Source: Streptococcus sanguinis (GTDB lineage Bacteria; Bacillota; Bacilli; Lactobacillales; Streptococcaceae). Taken from it: 64,000 nucleotides of DNA. Made by a program: the position numbers and the translations under genes. The notes under the pieces were generated by a model. It saw only the letters and a program-made list of their open reading frames with translations. It did not search any database and had not been told where the DNA came from. Of this stretch, positions 45,646-54,126 are shown piece by piece. Numbering within the stretch: position 1 is the first letter of the stretch; every line of letters starts with the position of its first letter. The stretch lies in assembly GCF_019929225.1 (NCBI RefSeq), contig NZ_JAHZPA010000006.1, positions 1,084 through 65,083 on the forward strand, in the 5' to 3' direction.

Positions 45646-46506
45646 CTAGTTTCCCTTTTCCGTCTTCTCAATAGAGCTCCTAAAATCTGCTACCTGATAA
45701 GACTGAGGATAGCTAGACATCTCTTTTTCATAAGTTAAATCTGAAAACAACTTATTCAGAGTCGAAACATGGCGGGACAGTCCTTTTAAAATCCAGTTAA
45801 ATGCAGGCAACAAGGCTACCCTCTGGCCATGAGTCCTTTTTATTTCTCTGACTAGCTGAGAGGTATTGACATAGTCCTGATTTTGAGGATAGAAGACACC
45901 GCTGTCTTGATTCTGAACAATCAGTCTGATAAACTCACAAAGATTGTCAATATAAATCATACTACGTTCGTTCTGGACCAAAGGGAAAACTGGTAGTTTC
46001 TGAGCCAGCTTTGACAGTCGCTTATAATTTCCCTTAGCTTGATGACCATAAACCATGGGCGGCCGTAAAACCGCCAATTTGAAATCTTCGCTCTCCAATT
46101 CCCTCAGAAGTTGCTCAGCAGCTAGTTTGCTTTTGCCATAAAAAGAATCAGGACGCTCTTCTGTATCCTTTGTGATAACCCGATCTCCCAAAACTTCGCC
46201 ATAGACGCTCATGCTGCTCATAAAGATAAACTGTTTGACGTCTTCGCCTTTAGCCTTTTGAGCCAATTCATAAGGTAGCTGAGTATTGACTTGCTTATAT
46301 ACCGACTCCATTTCTTTTGATGGATTGGAGATATGGACAATCGCCGCCAAATGCAAAATTACATCAAAAGACGAAAAATCTTTTTCCTTCCAGGTTTCTC
46401 CGCGAACATCCAACTCATCAACCTGAACATCCTCCCGCGAAGAAACATACCTCTTAAAGCTCCGGCCGATATAGCTACCCTCTCCCGTAATTAATATTCT
46501 TTTCAT
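45646..46506 (-). CDS. NAD-dependent epimerase/reductase (WbpV/galE-like SDR)
   Basis: 286 aa extended SDR. Motif RILITGEGSYIGRSFKRYV at the N-terminus, SSMSVYGE and the catalytic YGKSKLAAEQ. It is shorter than GalE and stands next to a small initiating transferase and a FlaA1-type dehydratase. In such trios the SDR often reduces UDP-4-keto-6-deoxy-GlcNAc to QuiNAc or FucNAc. That role is inferred from arrangement only. Confidence 0.83.
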   Translation of the reverse strand: MKRILITGEGSYIGRSFKRYVSSREDVQVDELDVRGETWKEKDFSSFDVILHLAAIVHISNPSKEMESVYKQVNTQLPYELAQKAKGEDVKQFIFMSSMSVYGEVLGDRVITKDTEERPDSFYGKSKLAAEQLLRELESEDFKLAVLRPPMVYGHQAKGNYKRLSKLAQKLPVFPLVQNERSMIYIDNLCEFIRLIVQNQDSGVFYPQNQDYVNTSQLVREIKRTHGQRVALLPAFNWILKGLSRHVSTLNKLFSDLTYEKEMSSYPQSYQVADFRSSIEKTEKGN

Positions 46507-46512
46507 CAGCCT

Positions 46513-47118
46513 TTAATCTTTCTTTTCCATATTTCCCGTGCCGCCTTCAACAACTCCTTCGCTCTTGGCCACACTCTTAATGGTGCCAAAGAAACAGCGG
46601 ACATCCAATCCAAAAGATAGATGCTGGACGTAGTAGCCGTCCAATTCAGCTTTCTTGGCAATCGGCAACTCATCTCGCCCGTGAATCTGAGCCCATCCCG
46701 TCAGACCTGGTAAAACATCATTTGCTCCATAGCGGTCTCGCTCTTCAATCAAATCATACTGATTCCAAAGAGCCGGTCTTGGACCTATGATACTCATGTC
46801 ACCGACAAAAATATTCCAAATCTGAGGCAACTCATCCAGAGACGTCTTCCTTAGAAATTTCCCAACCTTTGTAATCCATTGCTCAGGATTTTCCAGTAAA
46901 TGAGTTGGGGTATCCTTAGGTGTGTCAATTCGCATCGTTCTGAATTTCAAAATATAGAAGTGTTTCTTATGCAGACCAATCCGCTTCTGTTTGAACAAAA
47001 CTGGTCCTTTTGAATCCAATTTAATAGCGAGTACTAGAAGCAGAAAAAACGGTGATAAGGCAATCATCCCTATGAATGACAAGACTATATCTAATGTTCG
47101 TTTAAAAAATTTATACAT
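46513..47118 (-). CDS. Initiating sugar transferase, small monotopic phosphoglycosyltransferase (PglC type)
   Basis: 201 aa. One N-terminal hydrophobic segment (LDIVLSFIGMIALSPFFLLLVLAI) followed by the catalytic domain: KQKRIGLHKKHFYILKFRTM, LRKTSLDELPQIWNIFVGDM with the Asp-Glu dyad, and IGPRPAL. It lacks the large multi-helix N-terminal part of WchA/CpsE. It loads the first sugar-1-phosphate on undecaprenyl phosphate. Small PGTs often use 2,6-dideoxy amino sugars. Confidence 0.9.
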   Translation of the reverse strand: MYKFFKRTLDIVLSFIGMIALSPFFLLLVLAIKLDSKGPVLFKQKRIGLHKKHFYILKFRTMRIDTPKDTPTHLLENPEQWITKVGKFLRKTSLDELPQIWNIFVGDMSIIGPRPALWNQYDLIEERDRYGANDVLPGLTGWAQIHGRDELPIAKKAELDGYYVQHLSFGLDVRCFFGTIKSVAKSEGVVEGGTGNMEKKD

Positions 47119-47133
47119 GATTATCCTAAAAAC

Positions 47134-48936
47134 TTATTGCTGTGCAAACTTTACCAAGCTGTCCTTGAGGTCATTTGCACCAAGAGACAGAAGAGAGTCC
47201 ACATAGGAATCCACCTCTGTCTTGGGCAACGACTGAACACTCCCTACAAAAATCTTTTCATAGACTTGATCATTGACCTTTTCCTTGGCAGACAAGAGCT
47301 CTTCATAAAGCTTTTCACCCGGTCGAATGCCTGCTTCCTGAATCTGAATCTCCTCTTCAGTATGACCACTGAGTGTGATCATCTTTTTAGCCAGGTCCAA
47401 AATTTTCACAGGCTCGCCCATATCCAAGACAAAAACCTCTCCCCCTTGCATCAAGGCTCCAGCCTGAATCACCAAGCGACTGGCTTCTGGTATCGTCATG
47501 AAATAGCGTGTCATTCGAAAGTCCGTCACGGTGATAGGACCTCCCTTGGCAATCTGCTCCTTGAACAAAGGAACCACACTACCTCGGCTACCCAAAACAT
47601 TCCCAAAGCGGACAGCTGAGAAAAGAGTCTTTCCTTCTTCATTTAAACTGGTTACGACCATTTCTGCTACACGCTTAGTTGCCCCCATAACATTAGGCGG
47701 GTTGACCGCCTTATCTGTAGAAATCATGACAAATTTCGCGACACCAGCTGCCTTTGCTGCTTCTGCTACATTTCGTGTCCCGTAGATATTGTTTTTGACC
47801 GCTTCTGTCGGATTGTACTCCATCAAAGGAACATGCTTATGAGCTGCTGCATGATACACTCGATCAGGGCGATAGGTTTCCATAATATGGAAAATCCTCT
47901 CTCTATCTTGAATATCTGCAATGATTGGAATCAACTCAATATCATCTTTATATCGGCTTGACAGCTCCTTGTGAATCAAATAAATGGAATTTTCTCCATG
48001 ACCTAGAAGCAGGAGCCTAGCTGGGCAGAATTGAGCAATCTGACGGCAAAGTTCCGAGCCGATAGACCCACCGGCCCCCGTAACAAGAACTGTCTTGCAT
48101 TTAATATTGGACTTCAAACTTTGCTGATCCAGCTTAACTTCTTTACGCCCTAACAGATCTGCAATATCAATTTCCTGAAGTTTGCTGACAGATAGCTTCC
48201 CCGTAATCACCTGTTCATACTTAGGCATGGCATTGACCTTGACCTCCGTTTGTTGGCAGTACTCTACGATTCGTTCGTAATCATCCGGAGCCAACGAAGG
48301 AATGGCAATGACAATTTGTTCGACTTCATAATTCCCTACAATTTCAGGTATCTGCTCGGTTGTTCCTACAACTTTTACTCCATGAAGATAGGTATTTTGC
48401 TTATTCTTATCGTCATCTACAATCGCGACTATCTTTAAATCTTTTGATTTTTGCTGGGCTGTCTTGATAAAAAGACTAGCACCATCCCCTGAACCAACAA
48501 CAAGGGTCTTCGTTCCATCTACTTTCTTACCCAGTAAGGCTGACGGGTGCTGCACGAATTCATGAATCTCCCGCCAAGTCAGCCTTGAAGCAATAACCAA
48601 CAAAAACGATAGCAGCATAGAAAGGACAATATATCTACTGTTTGTGGATTCGTAAAAGATTTTCTCTGCAATGTATACAATCGAATAAGCTCCCAAAATT
48701 GAGCCCCCTACTCGAAACATTGTTTTGTAATCTGTATACCTTGTAATGGTAGAAAAGACATTCGACAGTGTTGCAAATGTCAAATATAGTACAATAATCC
48801 CCATTAAAATAGAGATAAAAGACAAATCCGTTATCCCGACATATTTTGCTAAGAAGAATTTTGAAATCCCCTGACTTATACTGAGCAAAATAATATCAAC
48901 AATAATTAAGATGACTCTTTTTCTCGCTCTTGTCAT
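47134..48936 (-). CDS. Membrane-bound FlaA1/CapD-type nucleotide-sugar 4,6-dehydratase
   Basis: 600 aa. Four to five N-terminal membrane helices (1-115), a first nucleotide-binding region with VVGSGDGASLF near 145, then a full SDR domain with VLVTGAGGSIGSELCRQI near 284 and STDKAVNPPNVMGATKRVAE, where Met replaces the usual catalytic Tyr, as in the WbpM/FlaA1 group. It likely converts UDP-GlcNAc to the 4-keto-6-deoxy form, the first step to a 2,6-dideoxy amino sugar. Next gene downstream is the initiating transferase. Confidence 0.88.
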   Translation of the reverse strand: MTRARKRVILIIVDIILLSISQGISKFFLAKYVGITDLSFISILMGIIVLYLTFATLSNVFSTITRYTDYKTMFRVGGSILGAYSIVYIAEKIFYESTNSRYIVLSMLLSFLLVIASRLTWREIHEFVQHPSALLGKKVDGTKTLVVGSGDGASLFIKTAQQKSKDLKIVAIVDDDKNKQNTYLHGVKVVGTTEQIPEIVGNYEVEQIVIAIPSLAPDDYERIVEYCQQTEVKVNAMPKYEQVITGKLSVSKLQEIDIADLLGRKEVKLDQQSLKSNIKCKTVLVTGAGGSIGSELCRQIAQFCPARLLLLGHGENSIYLIHKELSSRYKDDIELIPIIADIQDRERIFHIMETYRPDRVYHAAAHKHVPLMEYNPTEAVKNNIYGTRNVAEAAKAAGVAKFVMISTDKAVNPPNVMGATKRVAEMVVTSLNEEGKTLFSAVRFGNVLGSRGSVVPLFKEQIAKGGPITVTDFRMTRYFMTIPEASRLVIQAGALMQGGEVFVLDMGEPVKILDLAKKMITLSGHTEEEIQIQEAGIRPGEKLYEELLSAKEKVNDQVYEKIFVGSVQSLPKTEVDSYVDSLLSLGANDLKDSLVKFAQQ

Positions 48937-48977
48937 GTTCCTAATCTCCCAATTATCCTAAAACTCTTTAATCCCTA

Positions 48978-49676
48978 TTATTTCCCATAATTGCCATAGC
49001 TGCCGTATCCCCCATAAGTTCCGTAGGCACCATAGCGTTCCAAATCAATGTTATATTTATTGAGGACAACACCCAAAAAAGGAGTTCCCGTTTGTTCCAA
49101 CTGCTCTTTAGCTTTCATCACTGCTTTTCGTTTGATATGGCCTGCTTGTGTCACCAAGAAGCTGGCATCGCATTTCTGAGCGATGATAGCCGCATCAATG
49201 ACCAGACCGATCGGTGAAGTATCCACAATGATGTAGTCATAGCGGACACGCAGGTCAGTCAAAAGCGCTTCAAACTGCTTGCTTTGCAAAAGCCCCGTCG
49301 GATTAGGTGATACTGGACCAGATAAGATCACATCCAGGTTGTCCATATCTGTATCGTTGATGACTTCATGCAGGGCAGCCTGTCCTGACAGATAGTCCGT
49401 CAGTCCTGATACTTTTCTCTGACTACTAAACACACCGGACATGACTGAGTTGCGGATATCCGCATCGATCATCAAGGTCTTATGACCAGCTCTGGCAAAG
49501 GCGGCCGCGAGATTCACTGAGGTTGTAGACTTTCCTTCATTTGCCGTCACCGAGCTTATTTCGACCATCTTGATATTGGCGCCGCTCAGCTGTACATTAG
49601 TACTTAGAGCATTGTAGTATTCCTCGGTTAGTTTGACAAGGTTCCTTTTTTTCCTAACTAATTCTAAGGTTGCCAT
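48978..49676 (-). CDS. cpsD: Capsular tyrosine kinase CpsD/Wze
   Basis: 232 aa BY-kinase. Walker A in SVTANEGKSTTSVNLAAAFA (about 42-61), Walker A' LMIDADIR and Walker B IIVDTSPIG. The C-terminal tail is a glycine-tyrosine cluster, YGAYGTYGGYGSYGNYGK, with the autophosphorylation tyrosines. It works with CpsC as activator and CpsB as phosphatase to control polymer length and export. Confidence 0.95.
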   Translation of the reverse strand: MATLELVRKKRNLVKLTEEYYNALSTNVQLSGANIKMVEISSVTANEGKSTTSVNLAAAFARAGHKTLMIDADIRNSVMSGVFSSQRKVSGLTDYLSGQAALHEVINDTDMDNLDVILSGPVSPNPTGLLQSKQFEALLTDLRVRYDYIIVDTSPIGLVIDAAIIAQKCDASFLVTQAGHIKRKAVMKAKEQLEQTGTPFLGVVLNKYNIDLERYGAYGTYGGYGSYGNYGK

Positions 49677-49686
49677 TTTCTCTCCC

Positions 49687-50382
49687 TTACATTCTGTTCA
49701 TATCTGGGATAACGCCCAACAGCGTCAAGCCCATGACTTCTTCAATGTCCTCTGGCTTCTTCACCCGATCATCCAGGATTTCTACCGCGATGATAAAGAT
49801 CGACATCAGGACACTGCCCCCTAAAAATCCTAAGATAACATTACGCCGAATATTTGGTGAAGAAGGCTCTGCTGGGACTGTTGCTTCTTCCAAAGTTGTC
49901 ACATCAGAAACTTTTGTCACTTCAATAATTTTCTCAGCAGCGATATTCCGAAAGGCATTGGCAATGCGAGCCGCTTCCTCTGGATTGTCATCTTTAACCG
50001 TAATCGAAACGATACGAGTATCCGCCGGAACGGAAACGGTAATGTGACGCGTCAGCTCTCTTGGTGACGTTTGCAGTTTCAACTCACTAATTGCCTGTGA
50101 CAGAACCGCCTGTGACAGAATGATTTCCTTAAAGTCTTTAACGAGGTATGAACCCGCCTGCAGGTCCTGATTAGTCAAAGCTGCCTGCGTTTCGTTCTGA
50201 CGGCTAACCACATAGATGCGTGTGGTGCTCTGATACATTTTCTTAGCAATAAAGACGCTGTAGCCAAAAGCCAGCAAAGAAAAGAGCACAGCTCCCAATA
50301 CGATGGTGAACTTTTTCAGCCATAAGGCTCTCAGCAAGGACAGAATATCGATTTCTACGATTTGCTTTTCTTGTTTTTCCAT
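49687..50382 (-). CDS. cpsC: Capsular chain-length regulator CpsC/Wzd
   Basis: 231 aa with two membrane helices (about 23-45 and 182-205) and an outer Wzz-type domain between them. The N-terminal QIVEIDILSLLRALWLKKFTIV is typical. The short cytoplasmic tail KKPEDIEEVMGLTLLGVIPD activates the kinase CpsD. Ten bases separate the two genes. Confidence 0.95.
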   Translation of the reverse strand: MEKQEKQIVEIDILSLLRALWLKKFTIVLGAVLFSLLAFGYSVFIAKKMYQSTTRIYVVSRQNETQAALTNQDLQAGSYLVKDFKEIILSQAVLSQAISELKLQTSPRELTRHITVSVPADTRIVSITVKDDNPEEAARIANAFRNIAAEKIIEVTKVSDVTTLEEATVPAEPSSPNIRRNVILGFLGGSVLMSIFIIAVEILDDRVKKPEDIEEVMGLTLLGVIPDMNRM

Positions 50383-50389
50383 TTTTCCC

Positions 50390-51121
50390 CTAAATCAATT
50401 CATTTTTCAATAATAATGCTTGGTTACCACCAAAGAGGGCCTCTGCCCGGCGGGAACCGTATTTCTTAGCGACGATGTCAAAGGCCTCCTTCATAAAGGG
50501 CGGTCTCTGGCTTAGATTGTGCATGTCGCTGGCAACAAAGTGGACCAAGTCCTTCTCCAAAAAGAATTGAGCCCGTTTTTTCATAAATTTATGCGAGTCT
50601 CCAAGCAACTTAGGCTTCAGAACACTGGAGCTGTTAATCTGAGTATAGCAGCCCATATTAATGAGTTCCTGTACCTTCTTTTCATCATTTTCCAGGCAGT
50701 GATAGCGCTCAATATGAGCCACGACCGGTGTCAGTCCAAGGCGCAGAATCTGAGCCAATCCTTTATGGATGTCCTTATAAGGAGTCGCCATGCTAAACTC
50801 AATCAGCACATAGCGTGTACCAGCTAGACTGGGGAAAATCCCCTTTTCCAACTTATCCGCTATATCACTGGTGTAGTAAATCTCTGCTCCATAGAGAACC
50901 GTCAAGTCAGGCGCCACAAGCTCTGCCAGTTCTTTTACCATTTTAAAGTTAGAGCTAATGGTATGTTCAGGCGTTTCAAACATGCCCTTTCTGCGATGAG
51001 AAGTAGAGATAATAGTCCGAACTCCCTGTCGATAGCTTTCTTCCAGCAGTTTTTTGGAATCCTCAAAATTCTTAGGACCGTCGTCCACATCAAAGATAAT
51101 ATGAGAATGGATGTCAATCAT
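50390..51121 (-). CDS. cpsB: Tyrosine-protein phosphatase CpsB/Wzh
   Basis: 243-aa PHP-family manganese phosphatase. The N-terminal metal site [20 protein letters not shown] and later VVAHIERYH and [14 protein letters not shown] are intact. It dephosphorylates CpsD. It overlaps the end of cpsA by four bases (ATGA). Confidence 0.95.
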   Translation of the reverse strand: MIDIHSHIIFDVDDGPKNFEDSKKLLEESYRQGVRTIISTSHRRKGMFETPEHTISSNFKMVKELAELVAPDLTVLYGAEIYYTSDIADKLEKGIFPSLAGTRYVLIEFSMATPYKDIHKGLAQILRLGLTPVVAHIERYHCLENDEKKVQELINMGCYTQINSSSVLKPKLLGDSHKFMKKRAQFFLEKDLVHFVASDMHNLSQRPPFMKEAFDIVAKKYGSRRAEALFGGNQALLLKNELI

Positions 51122-52590
51122 GGTGTTTTCCCTTCCATTACCTGCTGAATCGCTGCCTTAGCATTATCAAGGCTTTCTGGCTGGATTTCCATCATGTAGA
51201 GATTGGAATCTGGCATAGCATAGGATGGTAGATCCATGCGGCCGTTTCCGCTGATGGCTTGTGACTGAACTTGATAGCTTCCACCTGATTCCAGCTGGGT
51301 ATTGACCAGATTCATAAGAATAGGCAGTTCCATATTGGTCTGGATAGAGTCCTGCAAGCCGGAAATAATCTCGTTATAGTTCTTCAAAGCACTAGTTGAA
51401 GTCAGCTTTTTAATGACTGCTTCGATAACTTTTTCTTGATTTTTTCCGCGGTCATTGTCGCCCCCCTGAAGAGAGTAACGCTCGCGAACAAAGCCTAGTG
51501 CCTGATCTGAGTTCATGTGGACTTTCCCTACTGGGAAATGATGATTGCCATGTCGGCTGGTAAATTCTTGGTCATTTTCAACATCAATCCCTCCCAACAG
51601 GTCTACCAGCTTGAGGAAGGAAGTGAAGTTCAGACGAACATAGTAGTCAATGCGAATGCCGTAAAGATTTTCCAGCGTGTGGACAGAAGCATCCACGCCA
51701 TAAATCCCTGCATGAGTCAGCTTGTCCATCTGCCCGCCTCCTCCATCTGCAATCGCCACATAAGAATCACGAGGAGTTGTAGTCAAGAGGACTTTCTTGG
51801 TCTTGCGATTGACCGTCATGATGATATTGACATCTGAGCGAGAGACAGATGAAATCGAGCCATAAGTATCGATACCGCTGACATAGATATTGAAGACATC
51901 CGCATTGGCATCATCCCTGCGCTTGCCGGTCTCTACTTGACGGGTAATTTTATAAGTATAGATTTTCTTTATCTTTGAAGCATAGTCAGCATCGTGAGAA
52001 GCCAGCATATCTCCAAATGAGCTGTTGAGGGCAATGGCCTCAGTCTCTTGATTGATGAGGGCCTTGTAGGCTGCGATATAAGACGAGCTATTTTCCACTG
52101 TGAGTTCTGTCTTTTTAGTCTTCTTGATGTGATCCAAAAGAGCCGCTACATTGTCCTTGTCTCCATTTTCAGTCGGAGCTGTCAGCTTCTTCAGTTGCGT
52201 CACATCTGATTTATCGCTGTCTGCTCGGACATAAACCGCCATTTCAATTTCAGAGTAATTTGAAGTCGAGTTCACACCTCTAGATAAGTCCATCAGCTCC
52301 TTGACCCCGTACATAGCTCCTGAGGATACCAGCAGAGTCACAAGCAAAAGTAAGGTTGTCAGGACTTTGAACTTATTTTTCCATACAAAGAAGGCTGCCA
52401 GTAAAATAACAGCCGCCAAAAGAGCAGACAAAATAAGGTTCAGGTGATGAAACGCCAGAACATTATTTTTAAATATAGAAAAAATAAGCAAACCTGAAAC
52501 CAAGCTTACCAATGTCAGTAAAGCTACATTAAAGAGCCTCAGCTTCTTCCCCTTTTTAGAAGCAGGCACATTTCTCCTATGTTGATTCAT
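51118..52590 (-). CDS. cpsA: LytR-CpsA-Psr family protein CpsA/Wzg
   Basis: 490 aa. Three membrane helices near the N-terminus (about 22-110) precede an accessory domain and the LCP catalytic domain ([52 protein letters not shown] with conserved Arg and Asp). LCP enzymes attach undecaprenyl-linked glycans to the cell wall. The start at 52590 is chosen by GGGAG four bases upstream. First gene of the cps operon. Confidence 0.95.
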   Translation of the reverse strand: MNQHRRNVPASKKGKKLRLFNVALLTLVSLVSGLLIFSIFKNNVLAFHHLNLILSALLAAVILLAAFFVWKNKFKVLTTLLLLVTLLVSSGAMYGVKELMDLSRGVNSTSNYSEIEMAVYVRADSDKSDVTQLKKLTAPTENGDKDNVAALLDHIKKTKKTELTVENSSSYIAAYKALINQETEAIALNSSFGDMLASHDADYASKIKKIYTYKITRQVETGKRRDDANADVFNIYVSGIDTYGSISSVSRSDVNIIMTVNRKTKKVLLTTTPRDSYVAIADGGGGQMDKLTHAGIYGVDASVHTLENLYGIRIDYYVRLNFTSFLKLVDLLGGIDVENDQEFTSRHGNHHFPVGKVHMNSDQALGFVRERYSLQGGDNDRGKNQEKVIEAVIKKLTSTSALKNYNEIISGLQDSIQTNMELPILMNLVNTQLESGGSYQVQSQAISGNGRMDLPSYAMPDSNLYMMEIQPESLDNAKAAIQQVMEGKTP

Positions 52591-52629
52591 AATTCTCCCT
52601 TTTTCTCCCCTGAGATATAAATACATTTT

Positions 52630-52703
52630 ATTATATCATAAATGCATTATGATACACTAAAATATTTAAAAATATTTTAGTTTTTCCCAAAATTTGTTGA
52701 CAA
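52630..52703 (-). promoter_or_regulatory. cps operon promoter region with two palindromes
   Basis: Minus strand TATAAT at 52630-52635 with no good -35. Between its -10 and -35 positions lies an inverted repeat, ATCATAA / TTATGAT (52635-52653), and at -35 a perfect 24-bp palindrome, CTAAAATATTT-tt-AAATATTTTAG (52657-52680). A second possible promoter, TTGTCA (52698-52703) with TAAAAT (52674-52679) at 18 bases, overlaps the palindrome. The layout suggests control by a dimeric regulator. Confidence 0.55.
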
Positions 52704-52782
52704 AAAAGGACAGTCTGTATTAATTTTCGGTAAATTCTTTCTTCCTTCTCGAAAAACCAATATTTTATACTGTTTTTGACAA

Positions 52783-52809
52783 CAGAAAAAAGAGGCAAAA
52801 CCTCTTTTA
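52783..52809 (-). terminator. Terminator of the nrd operon
   Basis: AAAGAGG-ttttg-CCTCTTT followed by T-rich sequence on the minus strand, about 22 bases after nrdG. Confidence 0.85.
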
Positions 52810-52830
52810 TATCAGTATTTTACTTGATTT

Positions 52831-53430
52831 TTAAAACATCTTATCCCTGTCAACTTGCTCATAGGCTTGGAGGCCATCATTCAGCTTGTCCCAGATGACT
52901 ACCTGGCCTGACTGAAGGGACTTCTGCACATCAATGATGCGTTGATTAGAAGAGCCGCGAAACTGCAGCATGAGATTCTTCTTGGTAAGGTCAAAACGGC
53001 CATCTACTAGGATGTCAATCAGGCTCAGTAGCTCCAGCTTATCCTCCGTTTCCAGCATCATCTCCTCCCAAGTATAGCCCGTCCAGGACCAGATATCCTT
53101 GTCTGGAAGCTCTCTCCGAATCCGCTTGACCAAAGGCAGGAGAATGCCTGTGTTGAGAAAAGGCTCGCCGCCTAGAAGGGTCAGCCCCTGCACATAGGGT
53201 TCCGCCAGGTCCTTCATGATCTGCTCCTCCAGCTCTTGGGTATAGGGAATACCAGCGTTGAAGGACCAGGTTGCGGCATTATAGCAGCCCTCACAGTGAA
53301 ACATACAACCACTGACATATAGGGAGTTGCGGACGCCTTCGCCATCTACAAAGTTAAAAGCCTTATAGTCAATGATTCGCCCTTTACTCAGCTCCTCACT
53401 TTTCCATTCTTGAGGTTTGGGATTGTTCAT
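52831..53430 (-). CDS. nrdG: Anaerobic ribonucleotide reductase activating protein
   Basis: 199-aa radical SAM enzyme. The Fe4S4 cysteines are in SGCMFHCEGCYN (CxxxCxxC) and TLLGGEPFLN is the SAM-binding region. It generates the glycyl radical on NrdD. Start at 53430 chosen because GGAGG stands six bases upstream; it overlaps the acetyltransferase gene by 35 bases. Last gene of the nrdD operon. Confidence 0.95.
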   Translation of the reverse strand: MNNPKPQEWKSEELSKGRIIDYKAFNFVDGEGVRNSLYVSGCMFHCEGCYNAATWSFNAGIPYTQELEEQIMKDLAEPYVQGLTLLGGEPFLNTGILLPLVKRIRRELPDKDIWSWTGYTWEEMMLETEDKLELLSLIDILVDGRFDLTKKNLMLQFRGSSNQRIIDVQKSLQSGQVVIWDKLNDGLQAYEQVDRDKMF

Positions 53431-53932
53431 CTTCATCCTCCAAATCAATCCAGTAGCGCTCTTTTCCGCCTCGAACATCCTCTAAAGCTCCACCATTAGC
53501 CAGAATCACTGCTCGGCTGGCAGCATTGTCACTATCGCAAGTCACTAGGACTCGTTTAATATTTTTACTTTTAGCCACTTGCAAGCCTTGTCGCAGCTGC
53601 TCTTTTGCCAGTCCTTTCCCACGCGCAGAGGGACGGATACTATAACCGATATGCCCGCCTTCTTGGAGCAAATAGTCATTGAGCCGCAAACGCAGGTTGA
53701 GAAAGCCCACAGCCTGACCATCCGCAGCAAAAGAGATTAGTTGGATGTAAGGAACAAAACCTTGCGGCAAGCCTAAACCTACCTCAGCTAGCTGAATAGT
53801 CTCCAGCCAGTCCTCGTAGACAAAATCCGCTCCGCCAAAGAAGCCATCCTGCCGGCTGCCAGTCGTTTCAAAGTCAGCCAGCATCTCTAAAATCTTTTCC
53901 TTGTCTTCTAGTTTCGGTCGTCTCAGCTCCAT
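53396..53932 (-). CDS. GNAT-family N-acetyltransferase
   Basis: 178 aa. The acetyl-CoA-binding motif A reads IGYSIRPSARGKGLAKEQLRQ, followed by RVLVTCDSDNAASRAVILANGG. Substrate unknown. Perfect AGGAGG before the ATG. It is a regular member of the streptococcal nrdD-nrdG operon, so it may act in the anaerobic state, but this is only association. Confidence 0.9.
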   Translation of the reverse strand: MELRRPKLEDKEKILEMLADFETTGSRQDGFFGGADFVYEDWLETIQLAEVGLGLPQGFVPYIQLISFAADGQAVGFLNLRLRLNDYLLQEGGHIGYSIRPSARGKGLAKEQLRQGLQVAKSKNIKRVLVTCDSDNAASRAVILANGGALEDVRGGKERYWIDLEDEDEQSQTSRMEK

Positions 53933-53984
53933 AGTGCCTCCTGATACGAAGAGAGTGAGACCGCCTTGCGCCCCACTCTGACTT

Positions 53985-54125
53985 CTATTCTTTCTTGTTC
54001 TTTTCTAAAAATTGCTGACGCAGTTTGGCTAATCGTTCTTTTTTGCCGCTGCCGCCCTGCGAATGTTTTTCATGGAAACGCTGCACCTGAGCCTTTCCTT
54101 TGTCGTCCAATTGATACTTTCCCAT
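53985..54125 (-). CDS. Conserved 46-aa protein of the nrdD operon
   Basis: 46 aa, strongly basic, starting MGKYQLDDKGKAQVQRFHEK and ending RQQFLEKNKKE, with a GGSGKKER centre. GGAAATTAAG ahead of the ATG overlaps the nrdD stop, one base away. The same small gene occurs between nrdD and the acetyltransferase gene in other streptococci, as I recall. No known domain; a regulator or assembly factor for NrdD/NrdG is possible. Confidence 0.8.
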   Translation of the reverse strand: MGKYQLDDKGKAQVQRFHEKHSQGGSGKKERLAKLRQQFLEKNKKE

Positions 54126-54126
54126 C

